DNA from: Ilyobacter_A sp963675185
GTDB lineage: Bacteria > Fusobacteriota > Fusobacteriia > Fusobacteriales > Fusobacteriaceae
Assembly (NCBI GenBank): GCA_963675185.2
Contig: CAXXOH010000003.1
Location: forward strand, 310,001 to 374,000
DNA length: 64,000 nt
Reading direction: 5' to 3'
Position numbers and translations under genes: made by a program. Below the pieces are notes generated by a model. The model had not been told where the DNA came from, searched no databases, and was given only the letters and a program-made list of their open reading frames with translations. Position 1 is the stretch's first letter. Every line of letters begins with the position of its first letter. This document shows positions 52,568 to 62,545 of the stretch, piece by piece.

Positions 52568-55063
52568 TTATTTTTCCTCCTTATATGCATTTAAAGTTAT
52601 TTTAACCTCTGTTCCTTCTCCTGGCTTAGACTCTATTTTTATTCTTCCGCCATGCTCTTTTATTACCTTATGAGCTATAGGCAGGCCTAAACCCGAATTG
52701 CCTTTTTTGTAGCTTACAAATGGATCGAAAATATCCTGGAGTTGATCCTCACTGATACCTATCCCGTTGTCTATTATGTCTACGTGTATTTTTTCATTTT
52801 CACGGTATAACAGTATATTGATTTTTCCATACTCTTTTTCTATAGCCTCAACTGAGTTTTCTACTATGATTCTGAATACTTTTTGAATTTCTAGTTTGTC
52901 TCCTAGCACAAGCCCCCTATATTTTGAAAATATGGATATGTTAATTCTTCTGCTCTCTAGCTTTTCTTCAAGTTGATCCAATACATCACGTATTACCATA
53001 TTCAAATCTAACTTTTGAAAATTATACTCTTTTCTATCTGAAAAATCAAATAAAATTAGATTAGACTTGTTAAGCCTCTTGATCCCATCCTCTAGTGCCA
53101 ATACTTTATCCCTCAAGTTATTGTTGCCTTGTTTCGCGTAATCGATTAGGTCCCAAAATTGATCTAGGTAATCCTTCCTGTCCTCTACAATTTGCTGTGC
53201 CAGTTTTCCTATAGTAACGGTTTTTTGAGTATCTATCTTTTCCTTTACCAAATTCTTGTTTTGGAAATATATTCCTAAATTCAATATCAAAAGGTTTAAA
53301 AGCTCTACCTCTTGATGGTCTATCTTCCTGTCTATAAAGTAGTTATCTATAAGTATACACCCATAGATCTTATTTTCACTGTATAGGGGTAGTATCATGA
53401 AGTTATTTATACCTAAACTTGCCAAGAGCTCGTTACCTAGATTGTACTTGTATCCCCTGTCGTTATAATATATTATCTTTTTTTCCAGCACCGATTTAGA
53501 CAGTATGTTGTCATGCATCGGGATTTTTAAAAGAGGAAGTATGCTGTATATACTGTCCTTTTGAAAAGAAAACCCTTTCATAGTCTCCTTCAGATTACCC
53601 TTAATTTCTAGGCTTTTTTTAACGGAAGCCATCTCAGCCTGTAGATGCTCTTCAAATTCATCATATCTAAAAAAAATAGCCCTGCCATAACTCAGACCTA
53701 TATCAGATGTAAAGGCACTCAGCACTATATCTATTGTTTTCTTAAATTCATCCTCACTGTGTATAGCCAGAAGTAGTTTTTCAATGGTGGTTATCCTGTC
53801 TATATTATTTTGCAGCCTTTCATTCTGTTTCCTTAGATCTTCGTCACTCTGCTTTATCTTTTCAAGCATGTTTTTATATGACTTAAGGAGTGTCCTTATC
53901 TCTCCACTCCCTCTTACCTTAAGCTTTATATCATAATTCCCTTCGGATATTTTCTCCGAAACTTGAGCCAACTCCACCAAAGGGGCAATCAAAGTTTGAA
54001 AAAGGGCACCAAATATAGTACTGCTAACAAGGATTAAGATAAAAGTCCCCGTTATTATCAATATAAAGGCAAAGGATTTTATCCCTATTAGCTCAGATTT
54101 TGAAACTGCTACTCCCAAAAATCCATTTATTGTGTCATTCTCCCCTAAAAGTGGGATATAGCCTATGTAGTATGCCTCTTTTTCTATGTTCTTGTCTTCA
54201 AAATAGAAATCTGGTTGCTTTTCCAAAAATTTAGTATAAAGTTTATCTGAAATAAATTTTTCATCTTTTTTTAAATCTAATTGGCCAAAAGTATAATTCT
54301 GTTTTGTCAATAGAAAAATCTTGCTGGATTCCTTCGAATGTACAGTATTTTTTAAAAAGTTTATAAACTGCTCCCCTAATACCTTGCTCACCACTATGCC
54401 CCTGATTTTAGAGTTGGGAAACATCCCTTCTCCTACAGTCATCCCGAGCCTTAAAACCAAGTTATTTCCTTCATTTACTACATATTCATTGTACTTGAAA
54501 CTATATTTTTCAAAGTCGCTTACTCTTCTCGAGTTGAAATAATCAGAATTTTTCAGATAATAATCTTTAGAAATCTTTGGGTTAAAGCTTTCCCCCAGCA
54601 CTTCACCATTTTCTCCAATTACAGATACTATCTCGTCCCCAAATTCATCGGACTCATACAACCCAAAATACAGCATGGTTGCCAGGACCTCATAGGGATT
54701 AACAGGTTCCATAACTTGAACTGCGTTCTCACTAAGGCGCTCAATGTAATTGCCGTAATAGCCCTCTTTTTTCAGCCACTCATTCAAAGATATATCCGTT
54801 TCGATTTCCAAATTCGCAATTTTAACTACTCTTTTTTGAGCATCTAAAATTTGTAAAAGTTTTTGCTCCAGCAGGTCAACCTGTAGCTCATAACCGTTTT
54901 TTAGAGTCGATACTTCTTCCTTTGTTTCTTGAGGTATCTTCTCATCCAACACCCTAAAAGTAAAAAAAGTAAGTATAGAAACTATAGTAAGAGAGGTGAT
55001 CACTATAGCTATGTCATTGAAAAATATTATTTTCAACAATAACGAGTCTCTTTTTACTTTCAT
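52568..55063 (-). CDS. Histidine-kinase-like sensor protein lacking the phosphoacceptor His
   Basis: An 831-aa membrane sensor. TM1 is at ~14-36 and a large extracytoplasmic domain (~37-330) follows. TM2 is at ~335-358, then a HAMP region, a coiled coil (~400-425), a GAF domain (~430-600) and an ATPase domain. The ATP-binding boxes are intact: ENSVEAIEK (735-743), DNGIGI (765-770), FDPF and GNSGLGL (788-794). At the dimerisation site, where HE is expected, the sequence reads QQIVEDRKDYL (627-629 are Glu-Asp-Arg), so no His is in place. No response regulator is adjacent. Possibly an ATP-using or partner-phosphorylating sensor; function open. Confidence 0.82.
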   Translation of the reverse strand: MKVKRDSLLLKIIFFNDIAIVITSLTIVSILTFFTFRVLDEKIPQETKEEVSTLKNGYELQVDLLEQKLLQILDAQKRVVKIANLEIETDISLNEWLKKEGYYGNYIERLSENAVQVMEPVNPYEVLATMLYFGLYESDEFGDEIVSVIGENGEVLGESFNPKISKDYYLKNSDYFNSRRVSDFEKYSFKYNEYVVNEGNNLVLRLGMTVGEGMFPNSKIRGIVVSKVLGEQFINFLKNTVHSKESSKIFLLTKQNYTFGQLDLKKDEKFISDKLYTKFLEKQPDFYFEDKNIEKEAYYIGYIPLLGENDTINGFLGVAVSKSELIGIKSFAFILIITGTFILILVSSTIFGALFQTLIAPLVELAQVSEKISEGNYDIKLKVRGSGEIRTLLKSYKNMLEKIKQSDEDLRKQNERLQNNIDRITTIEKLLLAIHSEDEFKKTIDIVLSAFTSDIGLSYGRAIFFRYDEFEEHLQAEMASVKKSLEIKGNLKETMKGFSFQKDSIYSILPLLKIPMHDNILSKSVLEKKIIYYNDRGYKYNLGNELLASLGINNFMILPLYSENKIYGCILIDNYFIDRKIDHQEVELLNLLILNLGIYFQNKNLVKEKIDTQKTVTIGKLAQQIVEDRKDYLDQFWDLIDYAKQGNNNLRDKVLALEDGIKRLNKSNLILFDFSDRKEYNFQKLDLNMVIRDVLDQLEEKLESRRINISIFSKYRGLVLGDKLEIQKVFRIIVENSVEAIEKEYGKINILLYRENEKIHVDIIDNGIGISEDQLQDIFDPFVSYKKGNSGLGLPIAHKVIKEHGGRIKIESKPGEGTEVKITLNAYKEEK

Positions 55064-55067
55064 AAGT

Positions 55068-57224
55068 TTAAATCCCCTTCTTGGTCAAAGCTACCCTGCC
55101 TCTTTTTAAATCAATAGATTTAACCTTTAGTTTCAAAATTTCTCCCACAGCAAGCTCTTTTGATATATCTTGTACCCTTTTATCAAATTCAGAAATATGC
55201 AAAAGGGCGTCATTTTTAAGCCCTATATCTATAAAAGCTCCAAAGTTAACAACGTTTCTTACTACACCTTCAAGTTCCATTCCCTCTTTGAGGTCTTCTA
55301 TTTTCAATATATCACTTTTTAAAAGAGGCTTTGATATACTGTCTCTCGGGTCCCTTCTCCCTTTTAAAAGGGCTTCATATATGTCTAAAGTTGTCTCTTT
55401 CCCTACCCCTTCTTTAGAAATAAATCCTTCTACGTCAAAGCCCTCGAGTTTTTCCCTTACTTTCCCCAGGTCTCCACCCAAGTCTACTAAACCTAGGCCG
55501 GCGCTTTGCAGCACCCTTTCAGCTATGTGGTAGGATTCCGGATGTACTATGGTGTTATCTAGATGATTGCCGCTTTCAGGAACGAGTACGAATCCCGCCA
55601 TCTGTTCATAAGCTTTAGCTCCAAGCCCCTTTACTTTTAGCAGTTCCTTCCTGTTTTTAAAGTTTCCATTCTCTTTCCTATAGTCCACTATATTCTTAGC
55701 AACATTTTTTTTCATACCGGAAACGTAACTTAGAAGTGCCCAAGAAGCAGTATTCACGTTTACCCCCACACTGTTTACAACGCTTTCTATGACTTCCTGA
55801 AGTGAGTCATCCAGCTTTTTCTGGTTTATGTCGTGCTGGTACATCCCCACACCAATAGACTTAGGATCTATTTTTACAAGTTCTGCAAGCGGATCCTGTA
55901 TCCTTCTGGCTATGGATATCGCCCCCCTAGCTGTAACGTCTAATTCAGGGAACTCCTCCTTCGCTATTTTAGAAGCCGAGTAAACGGACGCCCCTGCTTC
56001 ATTTACAATCAAGTAATACACTTTTTTCTTTACTTCTTTTAGTGTGTCAGCTACAAATGCCTCTGTTTCCCTAGAAGCAGTACCATTTCCTACTGCTATA
56101 ATGTCTATGTCATATTTCTCTATAAGTTCTTTCACTTGTTTTCTTGCTTTATCTATATTATTCCCTGACATAGCTACATAAATCACCGTATTAGTTTCGT
56201 AAAATCCATATTTATTTATAACAACTACCTTGCAACCAGTCCTATATCCAGGATCCAATCCAAGTACGTTTTTTTCCTTGAGCGGCGGTTGCATAAGCAA
56301 GTTTTTCAAGTTTTCTTTGAAAACTTTTATGGCATCCATCTCAGACTTTTCTGTCAAAATGTTTCTTATTTCCCTTTCTATGGATGGCAGTATAAGTCTA
56401 GAAAGTGCATCTTTTATTATTTCAAGATAGAATTCCCTTAATCCTGAATTTTGATAATCCTTAAGGGCTTCTCTCTCTACAAACTCCATAGTTTTTTCAT
56501 CTAAAGAGACCTTGACTCTGAGTATTTTCTCTTTCTCTCCTCTGTTGATGGCCATAACCCTGTGGGAAGGTATTTTATCTACCTTCTCACTGTGGTCGTA
56601 GTAATCTTCATAGACTCCTTTTTCATCAAGTGCTTTATTTTTATCTATGATGCTAGAGATTAAAACCCCATACTTCAGCATCCTCTCTCTCAAGGATTCA
56701 CGAAATTTTACATTTTCAGAAAGGTTTTGAGACAAAATGAACTTAGCTCCAGAAATAGCATCTTCCACACTCGGAACTTCCTCGCTGAGGTAGCTTTCCG
56801 CCTTTTTTAGAATTTCATCTATAGAAACACCTTTTTTTATCATAAATTCTGATAGCGGCTCAAGCCCCATCTCTTTGGCTATGTCGGCCTTTGTTTTTTT
56901 CCTTTTTTTGTAAGGCAGGTACAAATCCTCCACGGCCTGTAGCTTGGTTGCACTCAATATCTGCTTTTTTAGTTCCTCAGTTAAACTTCCTTGCTCCTCT
57001 ATCGAGCTTATTACCTCTTCTTTTCTTTTCTCGAGGTTTCTTAAGTAGTTTATTCTATCTAAAATATCTCTTATCTGCTCTTCATTCAGGCTTCCAGTCA
57101 CTTCTTTTCTGTACCTAGATATAAAAGGTACTGTCGCCCCTTCATCTAACAACTTAACCGTATTCTCAATCTGACTCAGCCTAATACCTAGTTCTTTACT
57201 TAAAATTTCATTTAAATTTAACAT
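55068..57224 (-). CDS. tex: Tex-family transcription accessory protein
   Basis: A 718-aa nucleic-acid-binding protein with the Tex N-terminal helical domain, a YqgF-like RNase-H fold (LGLDPGYRTGCKVVVINKYG; VGNGTASRETEAFV), helix-hairpin-helix repeats (VNTASWALLSYVSGM; LLKVKGLGAKAYEQMAGF) and a C-terminal S1 domain (GMELEGVVRNVVNFGAFIDIGL). Promoter at 57261-57289. It leads the run tex-sensor-ileS-lspA-glyQ-glyS. Confidence 0.94.
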   Translation of the reverse strand: MLNLNEILSKELGIRLSQIENTVKLLDEGATVPFISRYRKEVTGSLNEEQIRDILDRINYLRNLEKRKEEVISSIEEQGSLTEELKKQILSATKLQAVEDLYLPYKKRKKTKADIAKEMGLEPLSEFMIKKGVSIDEILKKAESYLSEEVPSVEDAISGAKFILSQNLSENVKFRESLRERMLKYGVLISSIIDKNKALDEKGVYEDYYDHSEKVDKIPSHRVMAINRGEKEKILRVKVSLDEKTMEFVEREALKDYQNSGLREFYLEIIKDALSRLILPSIEREIRNILTEKSEMDAIKVFKENLKNLLMQPPLKEKNVLGLDPGYRTGCKVVVINKYGFYETNTVIYVAMSGNNIDKARKQVKELIEKYDIDIIAVGNGTASRETEAFVADTLKEVKKKVYYLIVNEAGASVYSASKIAKEEFPELDVTARGAISIARRIQDPLAELVKIDPKSIGVGMYQHDINQKKLDDSLQEVIESVVNSVGVNVNTASWALLSYVSGMKKNVAKNIVDYRKENGNFKNRKELLKVKGLGAKAYEQMAGFVLVPESGNHLDNTIVHPESYHIAERVLQSAGLGLVDLGGDLGKVREKLEGFDVEGFISKEGVGKETTLDIYEALLKGRRDPRDSISKPLLKSDILKIEDLKEGMELEGVVRNVVNFGAFIDIGLKNDALLHISEFDKRVQDISKELAVGEILKLKVKSIDLKRGRVALTKKGI

Positions 57225-57260
57225 AAAGCCCCCTAATCCACTAGAATTGCAACGTCAAAT

Positions 57261-57289
57261 ATTATAACATAAAGAAAATCATTTGTCTA
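57261..57289 (-). promoter_or_regulatory. Promoter for tex and downstream genes
   Basis: Minus strand TAGACA (57284-57289), 17 bases, TATAAT (57261-57266) preceded by TGT (extended -10). Confidence 0.75.
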
Positions 57290-57312
57290 ACAAATTAGGT
57301 ACTTCCAGGCCG

Positions 57313-57825
57313 TTACTGTTTTAGAAGATCTCTCTCCCCCAGATCCTTTAAGATCTCTTTAAACATCTCCTCACTGTCCACCTCTATTGTATGCAAATGT
57401 TCTCCACCGGTAAGGGTTGACAGGGCTTCCGCCCGATTTTCTTTTACCTGCTCTATAAAGCGTTTGATATCTTTTCTATTCGATATCATCAAATTAGCCT
57501 TTATATCTCCGTAAATAGGATGCTCCACTGTCACATCCAGAACCTTCCCGCCGTTATCGACTATTATTTCAAGTTCTTCCAACATACTTTCAATGCTTTT
57601 ATGAACTGAGTTAATAACCTTTAGCATCCTGTTTTCTTTTTTATTTACCTCATATCCCTTCAAACTACCAATAATTTCGTGTCCTTCTGCCCGCAGTATT
57701 GCTATATCGTGCACAATCACCTGTCTGCTCACCCCATAGCATTTTGCAAGCTGTGTTCCCTTCACAGGTTTACTCGCCTCTTTTAGATCTTTTAAAATAT
57801 TTTTCCTTCTATCATCAGCGTTCAT
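57313..57825 (-). CDS. niaR: NiaR-type transcriptional repressor (HTH + 3H domain)
   Basis: A 170-aa regulator. The N-terminal winged HTH (~7-65, GTQLAKCYGVSRQVIVHDIAILRAEG) is followed by a 3H ligand domain with conserved His residues in VHKSIE, VEHPIYGD and GGEHLHTIE. NiaR binds nicotinic acid and represses niacin uptake and NAD salvage; no NAD gene is next to it. GGAGGGAC precedes the ATG. The galU terminator lies directly upstream, so its promoter is not evident. Confidence 0.9.
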   Translation of the reverse strand: MNADDRRKNILKDLKEASKPVKGTQLAKCYGVSRQVIVHDIAILRAEGHEIIGSLKGYEVNKKENRMLKVINSVHKSIESMLEELEIIVDNGGKVLDVTVEHPIYGDIKANLMISNRKDIKRFIEQVKENRAEALSTLTGGEHLHTIEVDSEEMFKEILKDLGERDLLKQ

Positions 57826-57837
57826 CTGTCCCTCCTT

Positions 57838-57875
57838 ACAAAAAAAGTAACATACTCTAAATAAAGCATGCTACT
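57838..57875 (-). terminator. Intrinsic terminator after galU
   Basis: An 11-bp stem (57846-57856 with 57865-57875, three G-U pairs) with an 8-base loop, followed by seven Ts on the minus strand. Confidence 0.75.
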
Positions 57876-57892
57876 TCATATGAATCTATTGC

Positions 57893-58780
57893 CTAATCAT
57901 CTAATAATTTGGGAATTTCGTTTTTTAGGTACTCTTGCAGTTCATATTTTATCTCAGAATGTCTCAACCCAAACTCTATATTTGCTTTAAGCAACCCGAA
58001 TTTATTGCCTATATCATACCTTTTCCCTTCGAAATCATAGGCTAGCACCTTGTCCCCTGCCTTTATCATCTCTAGTATGGAGTCGGTGAGCTGTATTTCC
58101 CCACCTTGGCCCGGCTTCGCATTTTCAAGGTAATGGAATATCTGAGGTTCAAGTATATACCTACCTAAGCAGGCATATTTAGAAGGTGCTTCTTGCACCT
58201 CTGGCTTTTCTACAAAGTCATTCATTACAACTGTTCTATCATCAAGTCTCTTGCCAGGTGATATTATGCCGTATTTCGACACAGCATTTTCAGGAACTTC
58301 TTGCACCCCGATTATACTTCCACCCCTATATTTCTCCCTTGTTTGAAGCATCTGCTTTACAACCGGCACCTCGCTGTGCACTATGTCGTCTCCTAAAACA
58401 ACTACAAAAGGTTCATCCCCTATATGGTGTTTGGCCGCAAGTATGGCATGCCCCAAACCAAGAGGCTCTTTCTGCCTTATAAAATATATATTTGCCATCT
58501 CCGAGATATCTTTCACCAATTTAAGCATTTCCATTTTACCTTTTTTTTCCAAGGTGTCTTCCAACTCGTAAGAATAGTCAAAGTGATCCTCCAGCGAATA
58601 CTTGTTCCTCCCAGTTATTATTGTTATATTATCTATACCAGATTTTACAAGCTCTTCCACCACATACTGAATTGAAGGTTTATCCACAACAGTAAGCATC
58701 TCCTTTGGCTGGGCCTTTGTCGCAGGCAAAACCCTTGTTCCCATCCCTGCAGCTGGTATTATAGCTTTTTTTATCTTCAA
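57893..58780 (-). CDS. galU: UTP-glucose-1-phosphate uridylyltransferase
   Basis: A 295-aa nucleotidyltransferase making UDP-glucose for polysaccharide and LPS synthesis. It has AIIPAAGMGTRVLPATKAQPKEML at the start, LGLGHAI, VVLGDDIV and GRYILEPQIF. The start is TTG at 58780 with AGGAGG 7 bases upstream. It starts 11 bases after metG and ends at a terminator. Confidence 0.93.
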   Translation of the reverse strand: MKIKKAIIPAAGMGTRVLPATKAQPKEMLTVVDKPSIQYVVEELVKSGIDNITIITGRNKYSLEDHFDYSYELEDTLEKKGKMEMLKLVKDISEMANIYFIRQKEPLGLGHAILAAKHHIGDEPFVVVLGDDIVHSEVPVVKQMLQTREKYRGGSIIGVQEVPENAVSKYGIISPGKRLDDRTVVMNDFVEKPEVQEAPSKYACLGRYILEPQIFHYLENAKPGQGGEIQLTDSILEMIKAGDKVLAYDFEGKRYDIGNKFGLLKANIEFGLRHSEIKYELQEYLKNEIPKLLDD

Positions 58781-58791
58781 TTTTCCACCTC

Positions 58792-60711
58792 CTACTTGAC
58801 TTGAGTTCCCAATTTAATGCTTCCGTCTATCTCTATCAGCTTAAATCTCTTTTTCTCAGCTGTTGTCAAAAGCATCCCTTGTGAAAGTTCGCCTCTCAGT
58901 TTAACTGGTTTTAAGTTAGTCACAGCAAGAACCTTCTTTCCAACAAGAGCTTGGGGCTCTTTATAGTACTTAGCTATCCCAGAAACTATCTGCCTTATCT
59001 CTGTTCCGGTATTGACTTTAAACTTAAGAAGTTTATCCGCTCCTTCCACACCTGAAGCCTCGAGTATCTCCACAACCTTTACCTCTACCTTGTCGAAATC
59101 TTCTATGGAGATAGGGTTTTCCACCACTAGATCTTCTTTGACTTCATTTTCTGTTTTTTCTTCCTCTTTTGGCATCTCTATTCTAGGGAATATAGGATGG
59201 GCTTCTCCTAATTTGTGCCCGGCTTTAACACTCCCCCACTCTCTTATCTCATCAAGTTTTGCTTGGGCTATATCATTTTCTACACCCAGTTGCTCCCACA
59301 TTTTGGCTGCGGCCTCAGGCATGTAAGGGTAGATCATTACAGCTATCTTATACAGTGCCTCCACAAGATTTTGCATAACAACTGCAAGCCTGGGCTTTTT
59401 CTCTTCGCTCTTTGCAAGTACCCAAGGCATAGTCTCATCTATATACTTATTCATTCTGGATATAAACTTCCATATATTCTCCAGCGCCTTTGAAAACTCT
59501 ACCTTTTCCATTGCTGCTGCAACTTCCTCCAAAGTGTCTGCCCAAAGCTCTTTTATCTGGTCATCATATACTTCGTGTCCTTCACCCTGCACTATCTCAG
59601 AGTTGAAGTATTTCTTGCACATACCGAGAGTCCTGTTCAAAAGGTTTCCTAGATCGTTCGCCAGGTCTGCATTTATTTTTGACACCATAGATTTAGTTGA
59701 GTAGTCTCCGTCATTCCCAAAGTGAACTTCCTTCATAAGGAAATATCTGAAAGCATCTCTTCCGTAAATCTCCACCTCTGTTTTAGGGTCCACTACGTTT
59801 CCTTTGGATTTTGACATTTTTTCCCCTTCTACAGTCCACCATCCATGTGCCACTATTTTATCAGGCAGCTTTTCTTCTGCAGCTATCAGCATACAAGGCC
59901 AGATTATGGCGTGAAATCTAAGTATATCCTTCCCTATAAGGTGTACAACCTCTCCGTTGGTCCAAAATTTTTCAAACATCTCCGGATTGTTTTCATATCC
60001 AACTGCAGTTAGGTAGTTTGTCAATGCATCAAACCAAACATAGGTAACATGTCCTTCCTCAAACTCCAGAGGTATCCCCCACGTAAAGGTATTTCTAGAA
60101 ATTGAAAGATCTTGCAACCCCTGTTTTATGAATGAAACTACCTCATTTTTTCTGCTTTCAGGCAGTATAAATCCTGGATTTTTTTCTATATAATCCAAGA
60201 GATCATCTTGGTATTTTGACATCCTAAAAAAATATGATTCCTCTTTTACTATCCTCAACTCTTTGCCGCAGTCAGGGCAGTATTTTTCATCTACAGCTTG
60301 ATTTTTAGGCACAAAGGTCTCGCATGAAACACAGTATAAACCTTCATATTCGCCTTTGTATATATCCCCTTTATCATAAACTTTTTTAAGGATTTTTTTT
60401 ACAGCACTTTTATGTCTTTCTTCGGTTGTTCTTATGAAATCATTGTTGTCTATATTTAAAATTTCCCACATTTCCTTGAATCTAGGAGCCATCTTATCTG
60501 TCCACTCTTGAGGTGTATATCCCATTTCCCTGGCTTTTTCCTCGACTTTTTGACCGTGCTCATCTGTACCGGTAAGAAAATAAACTTCATACCCTGCTGT
60601 TTTTTTGTACCTAGCCAGTACATCCGCAGCTATTGTGGTGTAGGCACTCCCTACATGCGGATCGCCATTAACATAATATATAGGGGTGGTTACATAAAAA
60701 TTCTTGCTCAA
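58792..60711 (-). CDS. metG: Methionyl-tRNA synthetase with C-terminal tRNA-binding domain
   Basis: A 639-aa class I synthetase. HIGH-type motif YYVNGDPHVGSAY; zinc knuckle CVSCETFV...CPDCGKEL; KMSKSKGNV; and a C-terminal Trbp111/EMAP-type OB domain (~535-639; EVKVVEILEASGVEGADKLLKFKVN). The start is TTG at 60711 behind AAAGGAG with a 7-base spacer. It is followed by galU. Confidence 0.95.
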   Translation of the reverse strand: MSKNFYVTTPIYYVNGDPHVGSAYTTIAADVLARYKKTAGYEVYFLTGTDEHGQKVEEKAREMGYTPQEWTDKMAPRFKEMWEILNIDNNDFIRTTEERHKSAVKKILKKVYDKGDIYKGEYEGLYCVSCETFVPKNQAVDEKYCPDCGKELRIVKEESYFFRMSKYQDDLLDYIEKNPGFILPESRKNEVVSFIKQGLQDLSISRNTFTWGIPLEFEEGHVTYVWFDALTNYLTAVGYENNPEMFEKFWTNGEVVHLIGKDILRFHAIIWPCMLIAAEEKLPDKIVAHGWWTVEGEKMSKSKGNVVDPKTEVEIYGRDAFRYFLMKEVHFGNDGDYSTKSMVSKINADLANDLGNLLNRTLGMCKKYFNSEIVQGEGHEVYDDQIKELWADTLEEVAAAMEKVEFSKALENIWKFISRMNKYIDETMPWVLAKSEEKKPRLAVVMQNLVEALYKIAVMIYPYMPEAAAKMWEQLGVENDIAQAKLDEIREWGSVKAGHKLGEAHPIFPRIEMPKEEEKTENEVKEDLVVENPISIEDFDKVEVKVVEILEASGVEGADKLLKFKVNTGTEIRQIVSGIAKYYKEPQALVGKKVLAVTNLKPVKLRGELSQGMLLTTAEKKRFKLIEIDGSIKLGTQVK

Positions 60712-60771
60712 TTTATTTCTCCTTTCTGATACTGTCTATAGGTTAATTCTTAAGTTACAATTAGAAAAATA

Positions 60772-60802
60772 TAAAAAAATAGCCACCGCTCACCTTGTGG
60801 CT
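60772..60802 (-). terminator. Intrinsic terminator after pdxA
   Basis: Minus strand AGCCAC/GTGGCT with a 10-base loop and seven Ts. Confidence 0.65.
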
Positions 60803-60841
60803 ACTATTTTTAATTTTAATCCTTTCGGCTACAATTGTCAA

Positions 60842-61864
60842 TTAAATTTTGATCGTTCCCCCATTGAGTACCCCTCGGTTTTCCAGATTTATAATGGCCA
60901 TCTTCACCGCTTCAAAAAGACTCCCTTCGTCTGCAACTCCTTTTCCGGCTATCTCAAAAGCCGTCCCGTGGTCCACAGATGTCCTCACAAAAGGAAGACC
61001 TATGGTTATATTGACCCCCATCCCAAAACTCTCCATCTTCATAGGGATAAGCCCCTGGTCATGGTACATTACCACACTTATGGCGTACTCGCCCTTTAAT
61101 ACCTTTACAAACAGAGTGTCTGGTACTACCGGCCCGACAACTTCTATGCCAAGCCTTTTGGCCTCTTCTATTGCAGGGCCTATCTCTTCCATCTCCTCTG
61201 TTCCAAAAAGTCCATTCTCCCCATTATGCGGGTTCAACCCTGCTACTGCTATGGGCCCCACAAGTCCCAGCTCATCCTTTGCCCTCTGTGCTATTACTAT
61301 TTTTTTTAGTATATGGTCTTTTTTTACCCTCTTGACGGCATCTAATATGGATAGATGTGTGGTATTAAGCAGCACCACTACCTTTTTTCCTTTGAGAACC
61401 ATGGCGAAATCCATTGTTCCGGTTGAGTGCGCCAGGAAGGTAGTGTGTCCGCTGTACTTATACCCGGCAAGATTTATGGCATCCTTGCTTATAGGCGCAG
61501 TCACCATACCATCGAAAACCCCATTTTTACATAGCTCAACAGCTTTCTCTAGGTAAAGCATGCTTAACTTACCGGACTCTTCAGACACCTTCCCAATAAT
61601 TACCTCTTCCCTTGTGTCTATGTCTATAACTGGGATAACCCCATCTTTGTGCACATAATTCTCTGCTTCTTCCAGACTCTCTATTTTCTGGATTTCCATA
61701 TCCATATTGAACCTGTCTATGTACTCTTTGAGTATCCTAGCAGTCCCCACGGTCACGAGCAGTGCTCTGCCTCTGTCCAACTCTTTTTTCCTACTATAGA
61801 ATTTCAATACTATTTCTGGTCCTATTCCAGAAGGATCACCCATAGTTATGAGTAGTTTCTTCAC
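60842..61864 (-). CDS. pdxA: 4-Hydroxythreonine-4-phosphate dehydrogenase (PdxA) family protein
   Basis: A 340-aa enzyme of the PdxA family (pyridoxal phosphate synthesis or related 4-phospho-hydroxyacid dehydrogenation). Motifs: ITMGDPSGIGPE, VTAPISKDAI, GHTTFLAHSTG, NPHNGENGLFG and MYHDQGLIPMKME with metal-binding His. Some members act in catabolism instead, and no other pdx gene is adjacent, so the substrate is open. The start is GTG at 61864 with a weak ribosome site; it follows DUF374 by 6 bases. Confidence 0.9.
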   Translation of the reverse strand: MKKLLITMGDPSGIGPEIVLKFYSRKKELDRGRALLVTVGTARILKEYIDRFNMDMEIQKIESLEEAENYVHKDGVIPVIDIDTREEVIIGKVSEESGKLSMLYLEKAVELCKNGVFDGMVTAPISKDAINLAGYKYSGHTTFLAHSTGTMDFAMVLKGKKVVVLLNTTHLSILDAVKRVKKDHILKKIVIAQRAKDELGLVGPIAVAGLNPHNGENGLFGTEEMEEIGPAIEEAKRLGIEVVGPVVPDTLFVKVLKGEYAISVVMYHDQGLIPMKMESFGMGVNITIGLPFVRTSVDHGTAFEIAGKGVADEGSLFEAVKMAIINLENRGVLNGGTIKI

Positions 61865-61870
61865 TGCACA

Positions 61871-62515
61871 TCACCGTTTCCCATTCAAAATTTTTTCAGC
61901 CCGAGCATCCATCTGAGCTATCTTCACTTTTATGATTTTAGCATACTCTTCTACATTTCTTCCCTTCTCTATCTCTACAGGATCGCCCAGCACGCATACC
62001 AGTTTAGAAAAAGGTTTCGGAAATTCAAACCTATCCCATGCCTTTTCAAAAACCCATTTCCTTGAAAAAGCTCCGCCTACCGGCACTACCTTGGTCCCAG
62101 ACTTTTGTGCCAGGTAGAGCATCCCGGGCTTCACCTCATATATAGGCCCCTTTGGCCCGTCAACTGGCGTCCCTATATTGTATCCACTTTTTATCCTCTT
62201 CAAAAGACCTACCAGTCCCTTTACAGCCTGATTATCTGATGAACCCCTGATGACCTCGTACCCGTATTTCTCAAGTACGGTGCTCACTATTTCGCCGTCT
62301 TTTGAAGGGCTTGCCAGTACAGCTGTATTCCCCAGCTTATCTAAAAATATGCTGGCAATAAGAAGCTTGTTGTGCCAGAATACATATACATAATTTTCGT
62401 CTTCTGCCACTTTATCACTTTTTTCAAGCTCAAATTTGAAAGTTTTAGAAAAAATTTTAAGTACCCAGTACGCCAATAAACCGTACCTTTTATACTTTTT
62501 GTACTCTCTATCCAT
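61871..62515 (-). CDS. DUF374 (LpxJ-like) lysophospholipid acyltransferase family protein
   Basis: A 214-aa membrane-associated protein with YVFWHNKLLIASIF near residue 42, LASPSKDGEIV and GTPVDGPKGPIYEVKPGMLYLA, the DUF374 pattern. Members in epsilonproteobacteria (LpxJ) are late lipid A acyltransferases; whether this copy does the same is inference. Strong promoter upstream. Followed closely by pdxA. Confidence 0.84.
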   Translation of the reverse strand: MDREYKKYKRYGLLAYWVLKIFSKTFKFELEKSDKVAEDENYVYVFWHNKLLIASIFLDKLGNTAVLASPSKDGEIVSTVLEKYGYEVIRGSSDNQAVKGLVGLLKRIKSGYNIGTPVDGPKGPIYEVKPGMLYLAQKSGTKVVPVGGAFSRKWVFEKAWDRFEFPKPFSKLVCVLGDPVEIEKGRNVEEYAKIIKVKIAQMDARAEKILNGKR

Positions 62516-62545
62516 AATCTACCCCTATATAAGAATTTTTAAAAA

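Noticed and set aside
46092..57312. T-box leaders before the tRNA synthetase genes
   Set aside because: The genes lie in tight runs with short gaps; no specifier-loop/T-box-like leader was seen.
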